A stretch of DNA of 54,190 nt from Clostridiales bacterium (GCA_022787565.1 JALFVN010000015.1:1-54190); one strand, 5' to 3'; counted from the stretch's first letter, positions 43,610 to 51,987 are shown. Numbers and translations: made by a program. Notes: generated by a model from the sequence alone, not told the origin.

Positions 43610-44479
43610 TTATTTTTTTCTTAGGGCAAGGGAGTCCGCCAGACGGCACAAAAAGCCTGTGTCCGCAAAAATCCCCTCCAGTGCACCCTTTGCGTAATCG
43701 GTAAGCTTTTTTACCAACCGCTCACACTCTTGCTGTCCGTAGAGCACCATATAGGTATTTTTGCTCTCCTGGGCGTCGGAGCCGATAGGCTTGCCCAGCT
43801 CCTCCTCGGTGCTGAGCACATCCAGCATATCGTCCCTGATCTGAAAAGCCATGCCAAGACCAGCGCCAAACATGCCCGCCGCTTCCAGCATCCGTTCATT
43901 TCCGCCTGCGGCGGCAACGCCCATCTGACAGGCGGCAGTCAGCAGCGCACCGGTCTTGCGGCTGTTGATCTCATCCAGCTCCCGGGCAGAAAGCTGCTTT
44001 CCCTCGCCCAGCATATCCAGATACTGCCCTCCGCACATGCCGTCCAGTCCCACTGCCCCGGCAAGGATCTCCGCGCAGGCGGCCCGCCGTTCGGCCGGCA
44101 GATCACTGCGGAGAATGGTCCCGAAGGCCTCCGCCTGCAGGGCGTCCCCCGCCAGCGTGGCGGTGCACTCGCCGTAAACCACATGGTTGGTGGGTCTTCC
44201 CCGGCGCAGCTCGTCGTTGTCCATGCAGGGCAGATCGTCATGGATGAGACTGTATGTATGCAGCATCTCCACAGCGCAGGCCACAGGAAGGGCGGCGTTT
44301 ATCTCCCCGCCGGAGACCCGGCAGAATTCCAGCACCAGCATTGGCCGTATCCGCTTTCCCCCGGCCAGCAGGCTGTATCGCATGGCCTGGGCAAGGCCGC
44401 CCTGGGGAAGCTCCTCATGGGCCTTGAAATATCCGTCCAGCGCCTGATCAACAAGCGCTTTGTATTCCTTTTCCGTCAT
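43610..44479 (-). CDS. ispA: Farnesyl diphosphate synthase (geranyltranstransferase)
   Basis: This polyprenyl synthetase of about 289 residues has the first Asp-rich motif in HDDLPCMDNDELRRGRPT (about residues 80-97) and the second in FQIRDDMLDVL (about 215-225), with Lys and Arg contacts between. It builds farnesyl diphosphate from IPP and DMAPP. Starts at 44479 and 44491 are both possible; the latter overlaps xseB by 11 bases. It sits beside dxs in the same pathway and operon. Confidence 0.92.
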   Translation of the reverse strand: MTEKEYKALVDQALDGYFKAHEELPQGGLAQAMRYSLLAGGKRIRPMLVLEFCRVSGGEINAALPVACAVEMLHTYSLIHDDLPCMDNDELRRGRPTNHVVYGECTATLAGDALQAEAFGTILRSDLPAERRAACAEILAGAVGLDGMCGGQYLDMLGEGKQLSARELDEINSRKTGALLTAACQMGVAAAGGNERMLEAAGMFGAGLGMAFQIRDDMLDVLSTEEELGKPIGSDAQESKNTYMVLYGQQECERLVKKLTDYAKGALEGIFADTGFLCRLADSLALRKK

Positions 44480-44480
44480 A

Positions 44481-44714
44481 TCACTGTTCATCCTCAAAAG
44501 GCAGCTCCACAGGTTCCCGGTTTTCACCCTTTTTGAGCTTTACCACCTGCTGTTCCGCCTCGTCAAGCATCGTACCGCAGTTTTTGATCAGCCCTGTCCC
44601 CTCCTCAAAAAGGGTAAGGGATTCCTTCAAAGGCAGATCTCCCTTTTCCAGATGGCGGACGATCTCGTCCAGCCTGGCCAGGGACTGTTCAAAGCTGAGT
44701 TTTTTTGTAGCCAT
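44481..44714 (-). CDS. xseB: Exodeoxyribonuclease VII small subunit
   Basis: The 77-residue protein begins with the helical hairpin FEQSLARLDEIVRHLEKGDLPLKESLTLFEEGTGL (about residues 7-41), seen here in part as LDEIVRHLEKGDLPLKE, the hallmark of XseB. It binds XseA to form the single-strand exonuclease VII. It follows xseA by nine bases. Confidence 0.95.
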   Translation of the reverse strand: MATKKLSFEQSLARLDEIVRHLEKGDLPLKESLTLFEEGTGLIKNCGTMLDEAEQQVVKLKKGENREPVELPFEDEQ

Positions 44715-44723
44715 ATCGCTCTC

Positions 44724-45932
44724 CTATAGTTTATCCGTAACTGATTGAACAAGGCAGTCTGCACTGCCGTCGGCAAGGCGCAGGGAAAGATGCTCCCCGG
44801 CTTCAAGTCCTTTCACCGATCTCACCGGCTCGCCGTTGGTTTTGGCGGCGATGGCGTAGCCTCTTGAAAGGACACGCAGCGGGCTCATGGCGTCAAGAGA
44901 CGCAGCAAGACGCACATAGCGCTGCCTTTTTGCCGAAAGCGCCCTCTCCTGGGCGGAGATGAGCCGGTCTCTCCCGTGGTCAAGCTCTATGCGCCTGTTG
45001 TCAATATAAACCGAAGGGTCGGAAAGGACCCTTTTGCTTTCCAGACTGCTGAGCCGCTCCTTCAGCCTGTCCAGCAGCTTTGTCATAGCCTGGGCGCTGC
45101 GGATATCATAGCCTCTGAGCACATCCAGCATCTCGTTTTTATCCGGCACGGCGATCTCCGCCGCGTTGGAAGGCGTAGACGCCCGCCGGTCGGCCACATA
45201 GTCGGAAATGGTCACGTCCGGCTCATGCCCGACAGCGGAAATAACGGGTATCGCTGAAGCGTAGATGGCCCTCGCTACCCGCTCATCGTTAAAGGCCCAG
45301 AGATCCTCAATGGAGCCGCCTCCGCGTCCGGTAATGATCAGGTCCGCCAGCTTGAATTCGTTTGCGTATCGGATGGCTCCGGCGATCTCCGCCGGAGCTT
45401 CCGTCCCCTGCACTCTGACAGGCAGCAGCAGGACCTTTGTCAGAGGCCACCTGTGGCTCAGGATACGGATCATATCGTGGACAGCAGCACCGGCCGATGA
45501 AGTGATAATGGCAATACGTTCGGGAAATTGTGGCAGGGCTTTTTTATGGGCAGGGTCAAACAGCCCCTCCGCAGAGAGCTTTGCTTTCAGCTGCTCAAAG
45601 GCCACCTGCAGATCCCCGGTTCCTTCCGGCATCAGGGCGCTGCAGTACAGCTGGTATGCTCCGTCCCTGGGGTAAACGGAAACCCGGCCGAAAGCGGTCA
45701 CACCCATCCCGCTCTCCGGGCGGAAGCGCAGCTTTGAAGCGCTGCTTTTGAACATAACGCAGCGCAGACTGCTTTCGCTGTCCTTCAGCGTAAAGTAGTG
45801 GTGCCCGGAGGGATAGATCTTATAGTTGGACAGTTCCCCTCTTACACATACGTCGGCAAGCAGCGGGTCAAGATCCAGAAGACCCTTAATACGGTTATTG
45901 AGCTCCGTTACGGTAAAGGTCTGCTTTTCCAT
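44724..45932 (-). CDS. xseA: Exodeoxyribonuclease VII large subunit
   Basis: The 402-residue protein has an N-terminal OB-fold (about 1-100) and a catalytic domain with conserved GRGGGSIEDLWAFNDE (about residues 183-198) and SAVGHEPDVTISDYVADRRASTPSNAAE, in part GHEPDVTISD (about 214-223). A coiled coil follows. Together with XseB it degrades single-stranded DNA in both directions. It follows nusB directly (one base between stop and start). Confidence 0.96.
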   Translation of the reverse strand: MEKQTFTVTELNNRIKGLLDLDPLLADVCVRGELSNYKIYPSGHHYFTLKDSESSLRCVMFKSSASKLRFRPESGMGVTAFGRVSVYPRDGAYQLYCSALMPEGTGDLQVAFEQLKAKLSAEGLFDPAHKKALPQFPERIAIITSSAGAAVHDMIRILSHRWPLTKVLLLPVRVQGTEAPAEIAGAIRYANEFKLADLIITGRGGGSIEDLWAFNDERVARAIYASAIPVISAVGHEPDVTISDYVADRRASTPSNAAEIAVPDKNEMLDVLRGYDIRSAQAMTKLLDRLKERLSSLESKRVLSDPSVYIDNRRIELDHGRDRLISAQERALSAKRQRYVRLAASLDAMSPLRVLSRGYAIAAKTNGEPVRSVKGLEAGEHLSLRLADGSADCLVQSVTDKL

Positions 45933-45933
45933 T

Positions 45934-46398
45934 TTACTGCTGTTCGGGCTGAGCGCTCAGCTCGCCCCGGAAAAAGCCTCCCAGAACACCGTTTACAAAA
46001 GCGACGGTATCCGGCTCGTCATAGCCCTTGTCCAGCTCCACGGCCTCGTTTATGGCAGCGGCATTGGGAATATCGTCCATATAAAGGATCTCACAGATGG
46101 CGCAGCGAAGGACGGCGGCAGCCGTTTTGGAGATGCGCTCCACCTTCCAGCCCTTGGAATAGCGCTCGATATAGCCGTCCAGCTCGCTTCTGTTTTCCGC
46201 GATCAGGCCGGTAAGACGGCGGATATAGGCCATCTGTCTCTCGTCGGGGTACTCGGCAAAAAGCTCGTCCTCTGCGGAAAGGCTTGCATAGTGTTCCTCG
46301 GAAAAGAAATCGTCCAGAAGCTCCGCCGCTTCCATACCGTTGGCTGCCGCGGCAAAGCTGAGCTGAATTGCGATCTCCCGTGCGGTGGTCCTTGTCAT
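45934..46398 (-). CDS. nusB: Transcription antitermination factor NusB
   Basis: This 154-residue all-helical protein binds the BoxA RNA element with NusE and helps rRNA synthesis. The features ISKTAAAVLRCAICEILYMDDIPNAAAINEAVELDKGYDEP (about residues 92-130), here in short form AICEILYMDDIP, match the conserved C-terminal half. It follows the Asp23 gene by 18 bases, the usual Clostridial arrangement. Confidence 0.94.
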   Translation of the reverse strand: MTRTTAREIAIQLSFAAAANGMEAAELLDDFFSEEHYASLSAEDELFAEYPDERQMAYIRRLTGLIAENRSELDGYIERYSKGWKVERISKTAAAVLRCAICEILYMDDIPNAAAINEAVELDKGYDEPDTVAFVNGVLGGFFRGELSAQPEQQ

Positions 46399-46416
46399 CG
46401 TCTTTCCTCCAGTCCT

Positions 46417-46779
46417 TTATTTTTCAAAGGAGATGCCGGAAACATGGACATTGACCTGAGAATGTTCAAAGCCCGTGGTGGAAGAGATCACATTCATCAC
46501 CTTTTCCTGAACGGTCTGGGCCACCTTGACGATGTTGCAGCCGTAGCTGACGGTGATGATGGCGTCCACAACGATCTGGTTGTCCACAAACTGGATCTTT
46601 ACGCCCCTGGACACGGTCTTCAGCCCGATCAGCTCGGCAAGCTCCGCCCCGGCGGTGTTGGCCAGTCCTGCAACGCCTTCGATCTCGGATATGGCCGTGC
46701 GGACCATGCTGGAGATAACTTCTTCCGAAATATTGATGCTGCCGTTTTCTTCCTGGCAGGTAATATAATTGTCGTTCAT
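46417..46779 (-). CDS. Asp23/Gls24 family envelope stress protein
   Basis: This protein of about 120 residues has the Asp23 fold: ISEEVISSMVRTAISEIEGVAGLA (about residues 16-39), in part EEVISSMVRTAISEIEGV, then the strands KIQFVDNQIVVDAIITVSYG and a final VNVHVSGISF. In Bacilli the homologue YqhY affects lipid synthesis; its gene lies between accBC and nusB. The start at 46779 has AGGAGG seven bases upstream. No acc genes are seen here. Confidence 0.93.
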   Translation of the reverse strand: MNDNYITCQEENGSINISEEVISSMVRTAISEIEGVAGLANTAGAELAELIGLKTVSRGVKIQFVDNQIVVDAIITVSYGCNIVKVAQTVQEKVMNVISSTTGFEHSQVNVHVSGISFEK

Positions 46780-46892
46780 GGTAATCCTCCTATATTTAGT
46801 CACAGTATTCTACCACGTTGCGGGGAAAAAATAAAGTATAATTATTGAATTTCCCGTGAATATGCGCCGGAAAGGTCCGGAAGCAGCAATAT

Positions 46893-46923
46893 CCCGCCGC
46901 CCGGACGGCAGCCGGGCGGCGGG
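46893..46923 (-). terminator. Strong GC hairpin after spoIIIAH
   Basis: A perfect 12-bp all G/C stem (46893-46904 with 46912-46923) has a 7-base loop. It lies 12 bases after the spoIIIAH stop. The minus-strand continuation is ATATTGC rather than a T run, so it may be a stabiliser or a terminator without a clear U tract. Confidence 0.6.
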
Positions 46924-46935
46924 ACTGAGCGCAGA

Positions 46936-47472
46936 TCAGGCCTTTACCTGTATAATACTCAGCTGGGATGCCTCGTACTCTGTTTCGCTGCAAATGATTT
47001 CGGTTATTCTTGCCACGGCGTCCTCGCTCAGGCCCTCTTCCGGCGCCGGGACGGCCACCGTGATCCGGCCGTCGCCTATGTATACAACGCAGTCGGCAAA
47101 CTCCTTGGCGATCAGCAGGTTTTCGATCTGGGCCTCCTTCATGGAGGTGGTCGCCATGGCGGATATTGCGCTCATGGCACTGTCAATGGTCTCCTGGGAG
47201 GCAGTCTCCGCTGTGGCCGCGGACTGCAGAAGCTGCAAAGCCTCATCCCGGGATACCTGTCTTGTGAGTCTTGCTTCGGCAAAATAGCTTGCCGTCACGC
47301 TCTCCCCATCGGCCGAAAGGGCGTTTGCCTGGGCCAGAGCCTCATCCTCGGCGGATACCATCTCCGCATCCGGCTCACCCCATCTGTTGTTGTAGGACCA
47401 GTTGAGCAGCACAGCCGCACACACGAACAGCAATACCGCGATCATCGTAATGTTTCTTTTCCTGTTTTTCAT
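46936..47472 (-). CDS. spoIIIAH: Stage III sporulation protein AH
   Basis: This protein of about 178 residues has one N-terminal membrane helix (about 7-25), a charged linker and the YscJ/FliF-like ring-building domain that pairs with forespore SpoIIQ to form the feeding channel during sporulation. The C-terminal stretch ITVAVPAPEEGLSEDAVARITEIICSET (about residues 141-168), in part DAVARITEIICSET, is typical. The start at 47472 follows GGGAGGAG. It is the last gene of the spoIIIA operon. Confidence 0.93.
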   Translation of the reverse strand: MKNRKRNITMIAVLLFVCAAVLLNWSYNNRWGEPDAEMVSAEDEALAQANALSADGESVTASYFAEARLTRQVSRDEALQLLQSAATAETASQETIDSAMSAISAMATTSMKEAQIENLLIAKEFADCVVYIGDGRITVAVPAPEEGLSEDAVARITEIICSETEYEASQLSIIQVKA

Positions 47473-47493
47473 TATTGCTACTCCTCCCAAACT

Positions 47494-47811
47494 TTAATCC
47501 GCCAGCTTCAGTATGGTGATCCTGTCTGAGCCAAAACCAGTATATGAGCTTATGGCCCGGATAATATCCAATTTTACGGCGGCATTTTCCGCACCGCGGC
47601 ACACCACGACCACCCCGCTGTCGGATATGATTACCTGCGCTTCCCCAACACCCTCCACGCGGGAGAGCATCTGCTGTATCCGCTCGTCGCCCTCTGCCGT
47701 TTCGTTTTTCTCCGTACCTGTCGGAAGCAGCATCAGCGCAACACCCAGAATAAGAATCAGAAGCGGATATTTGCATTTATCCAGCAGTTCCCTTGCCTTT
47801 GTTTTATTCAT
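47494..47811 (-). CDS. spoIIIAG: Stage III sporulation protein AG, short form
   Basis: This 105-residue protein has one membrane helix (about 16-30) and a compact C-terminal region (QQMLSRVEGVGEAQVIIS, then VVVVCRGAENAAVKLDIIRAISSYTG). It retains the ring-building fold of SpoIIIAG but is less than half the length of the Bacillus protein, which is about 230 residues, with the middle beta-triangle insertion missing. Its start overlaps the spoIIIAF end by eight bases. In the channel it should form a ring on the mother-cell side. Confidence 0.88.
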   Translation of the reverse strand: MNKTKARELLDKCKYPLLILILGVALMLLPTGTEKNETAEGDERIQQMLSRVEGVGEAQVIISDSGVVVVCRGAENAAVKLDIIRAISSYTGFGSDRITILKLAD

Positions 47812-48283
47812 TTCCGCTCCATTCCTGATTTTCTGCCGGTATCCCCAGCTCCGCCAGGATCACATCGGTCAGACGCTTCCGCTGATCTTCGGTACAGTCG
47901 GACCGTATTTTTGCCGACTGCGGTACCCAAACGCCCTCAATGCTCCAGAAGGCTCTTACGCTTACCCCAGCAAGCGGTATGCCAAGGCTTTCCGCTTTGT
48001 CCATAATATATGTGGCGCATTCCTGCTCTATGACTGTCCGGCTCATGCTGTCTCTTACCTGGCTCCCTCTCTCCTCAAGCTGCTCCCCCATTTCCCTGTA
48101 TTTTGCAAGCTCCAGCGAATATTGTGCCAGATCCAGCTTTCCCAGAGGCAGAAGCACCGTCATGATCAGCACCACCGTGCAGGCAATGGTGGACGCCTTT
48201 TTCACGCCTCCCTCGGGCATCAGGCCCAGCGCGATCCCGCAGAAAACAGACAGACCGCAGAGCTGGCGCAGAGCCTCGCTCAT
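47804..48283 (-). CDS. spoIIIAF: Stage III sporulation protein AF
   Basis: The 159-residue protein has two N-terminal membrane helices (about 7-22 and 30-48) and a soluble C-terminal domain of SpoIIIAF type, ending in a low-identity region. It belongs to the mother-cell membrane complex needed for forespore sigma-G activity. It overlaps the genes on both sides (four bases with spoIIIAE and eight with spoIIIAG), so the operon is tightly coupled. Confidence 0.93.
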   Translation of the reverse strand: MSEALRQLCGLSVFCGIALGLMPEGGVKKASTIACTVVLIMTVLLPLGKLDLAQYSLELAKYREMGEQLEERGSQVRDSMSRTVIEQECATYIMDKAESLGIPLAGVSVRAFWSIEGVWVPQSAKIRSDCTEDQRKRLTDVILAELGIPAENQEWSGNE

Positions 48284-49377
48284 ACCGCCACCACCTTTAT
48301 CGCCGCCATAAAGGAGAAAAACAGCATGATCCCGCAGCAGCCCACCAGGCCCAGAAGCATGGACATAGCCGTTCCGATATCATTGAGCAGGCCGGAGAGC
48401 CTGCCGCCCGGGATCATGTCTGCCACGGCGGCGGACACTTTGAAAAGAAACACCTTTACCGACAGCATGGCAAAGGGCCCGGCGCACAGCGCGCATACCG
48501 CCGCAAGGCAGAAAACCCCGGCAGAGTTTTTGATGACGGAGGCCGCCGACAGCACCACCGCCGCCGCGTCGGATATGATCCCTCCTACCACCGGCAGGGC
48601 GCTGGAGATCACCGTTTTGGCCGTTTTCACCGCTGCGGCGTCGGTACTGCCGGTGATCAGACCGGTCAGGCCGATATAAGCGCTGAAAGCGATGGTCAGC
48701 CCGGTCATTACCGTTGTAGCCGTCCATTTCACCACCCTTCCCGCTGTACGGAGCATGGAATTGGGGCTGATGCTGCCCGTAATGGATATGGCGATATAGC
48801 CGTATATCAAAGGGATAATCAGCTTTTGGGAAACACTCATCAGCACATCCAGAGAAAGACATACCGCGGCGTATTTGGCCGGGGAAGACACAACGGCTCC
48901 ACAGGCAGCCGCAGCGGAAAACACGGCCGGCATGGCTGCCTTGGAGTAGTCGGACAGCCGGTTCAACGATGAAACGGCGGAAGAGACGATCCCGTCCATG
49001 CTGCCGGCGACCATAGCCGCCACGGCAACGCAGGCTGCCATACTGATGTATTCGCCTATTCCCTTTTCCGCGCACAAAGACATCCCCGCGGCACAGAACA
49101 CCGAAATGGCCGCAATGGCGAAAACCGATTGCAGTTGCTCCTTCAGTCCGGCGCTGATCTTCTCCAGCAGGCTTTTGAACAGTCTGGACAAGGCGCCGCC
49201 GGCATCGTAATTTCCGCTGAGCTCCGGTTGTCCGATTATCCCCTTTTCCTCCTCCTGAAGTCCGTCCGCCACGGCGTACAAGCCCAAGTCCTCCGCCGCG
49301 TCGTCGTACAGCTCCTCAGCATAGCAGGTTGCGGAAAAAAGGGGAAACAGCAGCAAAATAATCAGCAGCTTTTTCAA
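48280..49377 (-). CDS. spoIIIAE: Stage III sporulation protein AE
   Basis: This protein of about 365 residues has an N-terminal signal peptide (MKKLLIILLLFPLFSATCYA) and about eight membrane helices, as in SpoIIIAE, a component of the feeding-tube apparatus. I chose the TTG at 49377, whose second and third bases overlap the spoIIIAD stop (TTGA), because it has GGGGGG upstream and gives an N-terminal signal. The open frame extends a further 21 residues upstream inside spoIIIAD, but without a start signal. Confidence 0.92.
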   Translation of the reverse strand: MKKLLIILLLFPLFSATCYAEELYDDAAEDLGLYAVADGLQEEEKGIIGQPELSGNYDAGGALSRLFKSLLEKISAGLKEQLQSVFAIAAISVFCAAGMSLCAEKGIGEYISMAACVAVAAMVAGSMDGIVSSAVSSLNRLSDYSKAAMPAVFSAAAACGAVVSSPAKYAAVCLSLDVLMSVSQKLIIPLIYGYIAISITGSISPNSMLRTAGRVVKWTATTVMTGLTIAFSAYIGLTGLITGSTDAAAVKTAKTVISSALPVVGGIISDAAAVVLSAASVIKNSAGVFCLAAVCALCAGPFAMLSVKVFLFKVSAAVADMIPGGRLSGLLNDIGTAMSMLLGLVGCCGIMLFFSFMAAIKVVAV

Positions 49378-49763
49378 ATCATCCCCCCTATCGCCGTCAG
49401 CATACTCAGCAGCAGCGGCATGATGATGCACAAGGCGCACACCGTCCCCGCAAGCTCTACCGCGGAGGCCGCAGACGCCTGGGATGCGTCTTTACAAAGA
49501 TCCGCGCTCATTTTGGTAATGATCGCAACGGCGACGCATTTGATCACAGGCTTGATCAGGGTCTCGCTGACGCCGAAGATGCGCTGCACAGCCTGGGCAA
49601 GCTCCGTAAAGCTTTTTGCAAAGCCCAGGGCCGCCCCCATGATAAGCGTCACTGCGCCGATGCTCAGCAGCAGCGTCAGCTCCGGGTTTGTCCGCCGCAG
49701 AAGGAGACCGATCAGCGCCGCGGTCAGCGCCAGGGCCGCTGCCTTTCCGACCAGCGCCATCAA
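49374..49763 (-). CDS. spoIIIAD: Stage III sporulation protein AD
   Basis: This 129-residue membrane protein has about four helices and is related to SpoIIIAC. Typical features include LTLLLSIGAVTLIMGAALGFAKSFTEL (about residues 29-55), in part MGAALGFAKSFTEL, and CKDASQASAASAVELAGT (about residues 90-107). The start overlaps the spoIIIAC stop by four bases. It forms part of the mother-cell side of the sporulation channel. Confidence 0.94.
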   Translation of the reverse strand: MMALVGKAAALALTAALIGLLLRRTNPELTLLLSIGAVTLIMGAALGFAKSFTELAQAVQRIFGVSETLIKPVIKCVAVAIITKMSADLCKDASQASAASAVELAGTVCALCIIMPLLLSMLTAIGGMI

Positions 49764-49954
49764 AGTCCGAACAGGCTTTTGATCATGGTGAATAGCTCGC
49801 TGATTTTCTGCACCACGATCATCAGCACCACCACAAGGGCGGTAATGGTGGTCATCAGGGCCTGCTCCTCCCGTCCCGAGCGCTGAAGAAGAATATTCAG
49901 TACAGCCACAAGTATGCCCACCGCGGCAATTTTAAAAATCAGGTCAACATCCAT
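49760..49954 (-). CDS. spoIIIAC: Stage III sporulation protein AC
   Basis: This 64-residue protein has two membrane helices (about 6-24 and 33-52) with a short loop holding SGREEQA, the usual SpoIIIAC pattern. Its length is normal for the family. It precedes spoIIIAD with overlap, in the conserved order AC-AD. Confidence 0.95.
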   Translation of the reverse strand: MDVDLIFKIAAVGILVAVLNILLQRSGREEQALMTTITALVVVLMIVVQKISELFTMIKSLFGL

Positions 49955-49963
49955 TGTGCGCTC

Positions 49964-50473
49964 CTAAAGTAAGAGTATGATGATAAATCCGCCTGCCGCG
50001 GCGTTGACGCCGAAAAGGAGCCTCCTGCATTGGGGATAATCCGCTCTCCCCTTTTCTTCCGCGCCGCGAAGCTCCTCAAGGCAGGAAGAGACCACAGAAA
50101 TCTGCTCGGAAAGCTCATATTTTCCCAATACCGCTCCCGCTTTCTTTACCGTCTCCAGCTCCCTTTGCCCCAGGCAGCTCAGGTGTTTCTCCGCCGCCGC
50201 GTTCCACAGTGCGGAGAAGTCTTTCTCCGCCAAAAGAGGCAGCGCCGAGTCAACTGTCCGGAAAAAGCCTCCCGCAGGCCCCTGGCACCGTTCTGTCAGC
50301 AGCGAAAGCAGCTCGGGCATGGGGGTCAGCCTTGTTCCCAGCTCTGCCCGGATTAGCGCAAATCCGGTGCAAAGCTCCGCAAGGCAGTTGATCTCCGCTT
50401 TTTTATTCCCCGTCAAAGTCAGGAACAGGAGGAAAAACGCGCTGATGATCGCGCCGATACCCGCAACTTTCAT
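49964..50473 (-). CDS. spoIIIAB: Stage III sporulation protein AB
   Basis: This protein of about 169 residues has membrane helices at both ends (about 5-22 and 150-168) around a cytoplasmic helical domain, as SpoIIIAB does. Recognisable parts are INCLAELCTGFALIRAELGTRLTPMPELL (about residues 27-55), in part FALIRAELGTRLTPMPELL, and LGKYELSEQ (about 114-122). The ATG overlaps the spoIIIAA stop by four bases. Confidence 0.93.
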   Translation of the reverse strand: MKVAGIGAIISAFFLLFLTLTGNKKAEINCLAELCTGFALIRAELGTRLTPMPELLSLLTERCQGPAGGFFRTVDSALPLLAEKDFSALWNAAAEKHLSCLGQRELETVKKAGAVLGKYELSEQISVVSSCLEELRGAEEKGRADYPQCRRLLFGVNAAAGGFIIILLL

Positions 50474-51336
50474 GCCAGTCTCTCCGTTTTGTAGTGCCGC
50501 TCCCCTTTTTCCATACCGATCACCACGGCGCATTGGAATATGCCCTGCTCTAAAAGCGCTCTGTATACCGGGCGCTTTTTCAGTTCATCCGTTCCCGCCG
50601 CATGGGCGCTTGCCAGTATGCCTGTGCCGCAGCCGACAATATCTCTGACAACGGCGGCATCTTCGTTTTTTGTGATCTCGTCCATGGCGATGACCTGCGG
50701 GTTCATGCCACGCAGCAGGATCATTGCCGCCGCGTCCTTGGGGGCCCCGGTGATCACGTCGCTGCGCCGCCCCAGATCAAAATGGGCCGCAGCACCGTCA
50801 AAAGCTGCCAACTCGTTTCTCTCGTCGATCACGCCGAACCTTGTTCCGCTGTCGGAAAGGCGCCGGATGAGCTCCCGCAGCGCCGTAGTTTTTCCCATTC
50901 CCGGTGGGGAGATGACCAGGGTATTTTCATATCCCCGGGCATACAGCTCCCTGATCACCCCGTCACATATGCCCCTGTGCTCCTGAGGTATGCGTATGGC
51001 CAGGGAGGACAGATTCCGAAAGCCCTTGATCTCTCCCCCGCTCATTATGGCCGATCCGCATATCCCTATGCGAAGGCCCCTGCTGCTGACAAAGCCCCCG
51101 GCGATCTGGCTCATTGCCGTATGTACAGAAGCTCCTGTGGCTTTTTCCATGGTGCGGATCAGGTCTGTCTCCGTAATCGGTTCTCCGGAGAGGACGTGCT
51201 CTGTCCCTCTGTACAGAAAGCCGGGTCGCCTGCCTGTCCTCAGCCGTATCTCCTCAGCATGTCCAAAGGCGCTTTGCCTGTATTCCTCCATGTATCTTGC
51301 CGGGAGAAGCTGCATTGCGTGCTCATGATTGTTCAT
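50470..51336 (-). CDS. spoIIIAA: Stage III sporulation protein AA (ATPase)
   Basis: This protein of about 288 residues is the AAA-type ATPase that opens the spoIIIA operon. Walker A is SPPGMGKTT (about residues 143-151) and Walker B is in NPQVIAMDEI (about 208-217). It is related to secretion ATPases and is thought to drive assembly of the SpoIIIA-SpoIIQ channel. The start at 51336 has AGGAAGTGAG upstream; the open frame continues further but holds no better start. Confidence 0.95.
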   Translation of the reverse strand: MNNHEHAMQLLPARYMEEYRQSAFGHAEEIRLRTGRRPGFLYRGTEHVLSGEPITETDLIRTMEKATGASVHTAMSQIAGGFVSSRGLRIGICGSAIMSGGEIKGFRNLSSLAIRIPQEHRGICDGVIRELYARGYENTLVISPPGMGKTTALRELIRRLSDSGTRFGVIDERNELAAFDGAAAHFDLGRRSDVITGAPKDAAAMILLRGMNPQVIAMDEITKNEDAAVVRDIVGCGTGILASAHAAGTDELKKRPVYRALLEQGIFQCAVVIGMEKGERHYKTERLA

Positions 51337-51355
51337 TGTCTCACTTCCTATGGAC

Positions 51356-51383
51356 AATCTATGCTCTGCCGCCGCAAATATTC
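51356..51383 (-). promoter_or_regulatory. Sigma-E-like promoter of the spoIIIA operon
   Basis: On the minus strand GAATATT (51383-51377) and CATAGATT (51363-51356) are 13 bases apart. The sigma-E consensus is kmATATT and CATACAnT with about 14-15 bases, so the -10 differs at one position. This fits expression in the mother cell, as in Bacillus. Confidence 0.7.
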
Positions 51384-51412
51384 TTGAAACTTGAGTAGGG
51401 TTGTGATATGAT
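51384..51412 (+). promoter_or_regulatory. Sigma-A-type promoter of the small membrane protein gene
   Basis: TTGAAA (51384-51389) and TATGAT (51407-51412) are 17 bases apart. It is back to back with the sigma-E site. Confidence 0.75.
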
Positions 51413-51451
51413 TTCAGCCATGAATAAAAATGGATTTTTGGAGGAAAAACC

Positions 51452-51928
51452 ATGGAAATGAAAATAATATTTGCCGGAGCCATTTTTTTCGGCGGCTGGC
51501 TATGGTTCTATCTGTTTCTCAGGCAGCTTCTGTTCAATCTCTGCACCGCTTTTCCCCTGATCAAGGCAATGAATACCGCGCAGCCCGAGCTGATCGCCAT
51601 CGGCGCAAAGAGATACACGATTGTCTCAGTCGGCTCCTGTCTGGTGGTCAGCGCTATTGTAGTGGCTGTCGTTGTGATCTTCTGCCCGCTCTATCTGCTC
51701 ATCAGCTTTTTTGCCGGGGCTGTGGTGGGGCTGGTCATGTATATCGGCAGGCTCTCCCCTAAAAACCGACCCATGTTTGACACATTCTGCAACGCTTACT
51801 ACCGCTTTGTGCCTGATGATGAGCTGCGCACCCATATGTATAACAAAAACCCCCATAAGATGAAGGTCAGACTTCATACCATGGGAGTAAGCACCGACTG
51901 GGTCCCCGAGTTCAAGGACAAGGAATAA
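51452..51928 (+). CDS. Hypothetical membrane protein, 158 aa
   Basis: I do not recognise the family. The protein has an N-terminal membrane helix (about 7-25), two further closely spaced helices (about 55-80 and 80-100), and a charged soluble C-terminus (about 105-158). The gene has a good promoter and GGAGG, and ends at a strong terminator, so it is likely a real single gene. It diverges from spoIIIAA, but a sporulation role is not supported by its sigma-A-like promoter. What it does is unknown. Confidence 0.75.
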   Translation: MEMKIIFAGAIFFGGWLWFYLFLRQLLFNLCTAFPLIKAMNTAQPELIAIGAKRYTIVSVGSCLVVSAIVVAVVVIFCPLYLLISFFAGAVVGLVMYIGRLSPKNRPMFDTFCNAYYRFVPDDELRTHMYNKNPHKMKVRLHTMGVSTDWVPEFKDKE

Positions 51929-51950
51929 TAAGATATTTTCAGCGTAATAA

Positions 51951-51987
51951 AGCAGATGTTCAGCCAAAGCTGAGCATCTGCTTTTTT
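51951..51987 (+). terminator. Terminator after the small membrane protein gene
   Basis: A 13-pair stem with one T-G wobble (51951-51964 with 51969-51982) has a 4-base loop and a following run of T. It also faces the VOC gene from the other side. Confidence 0.9.
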
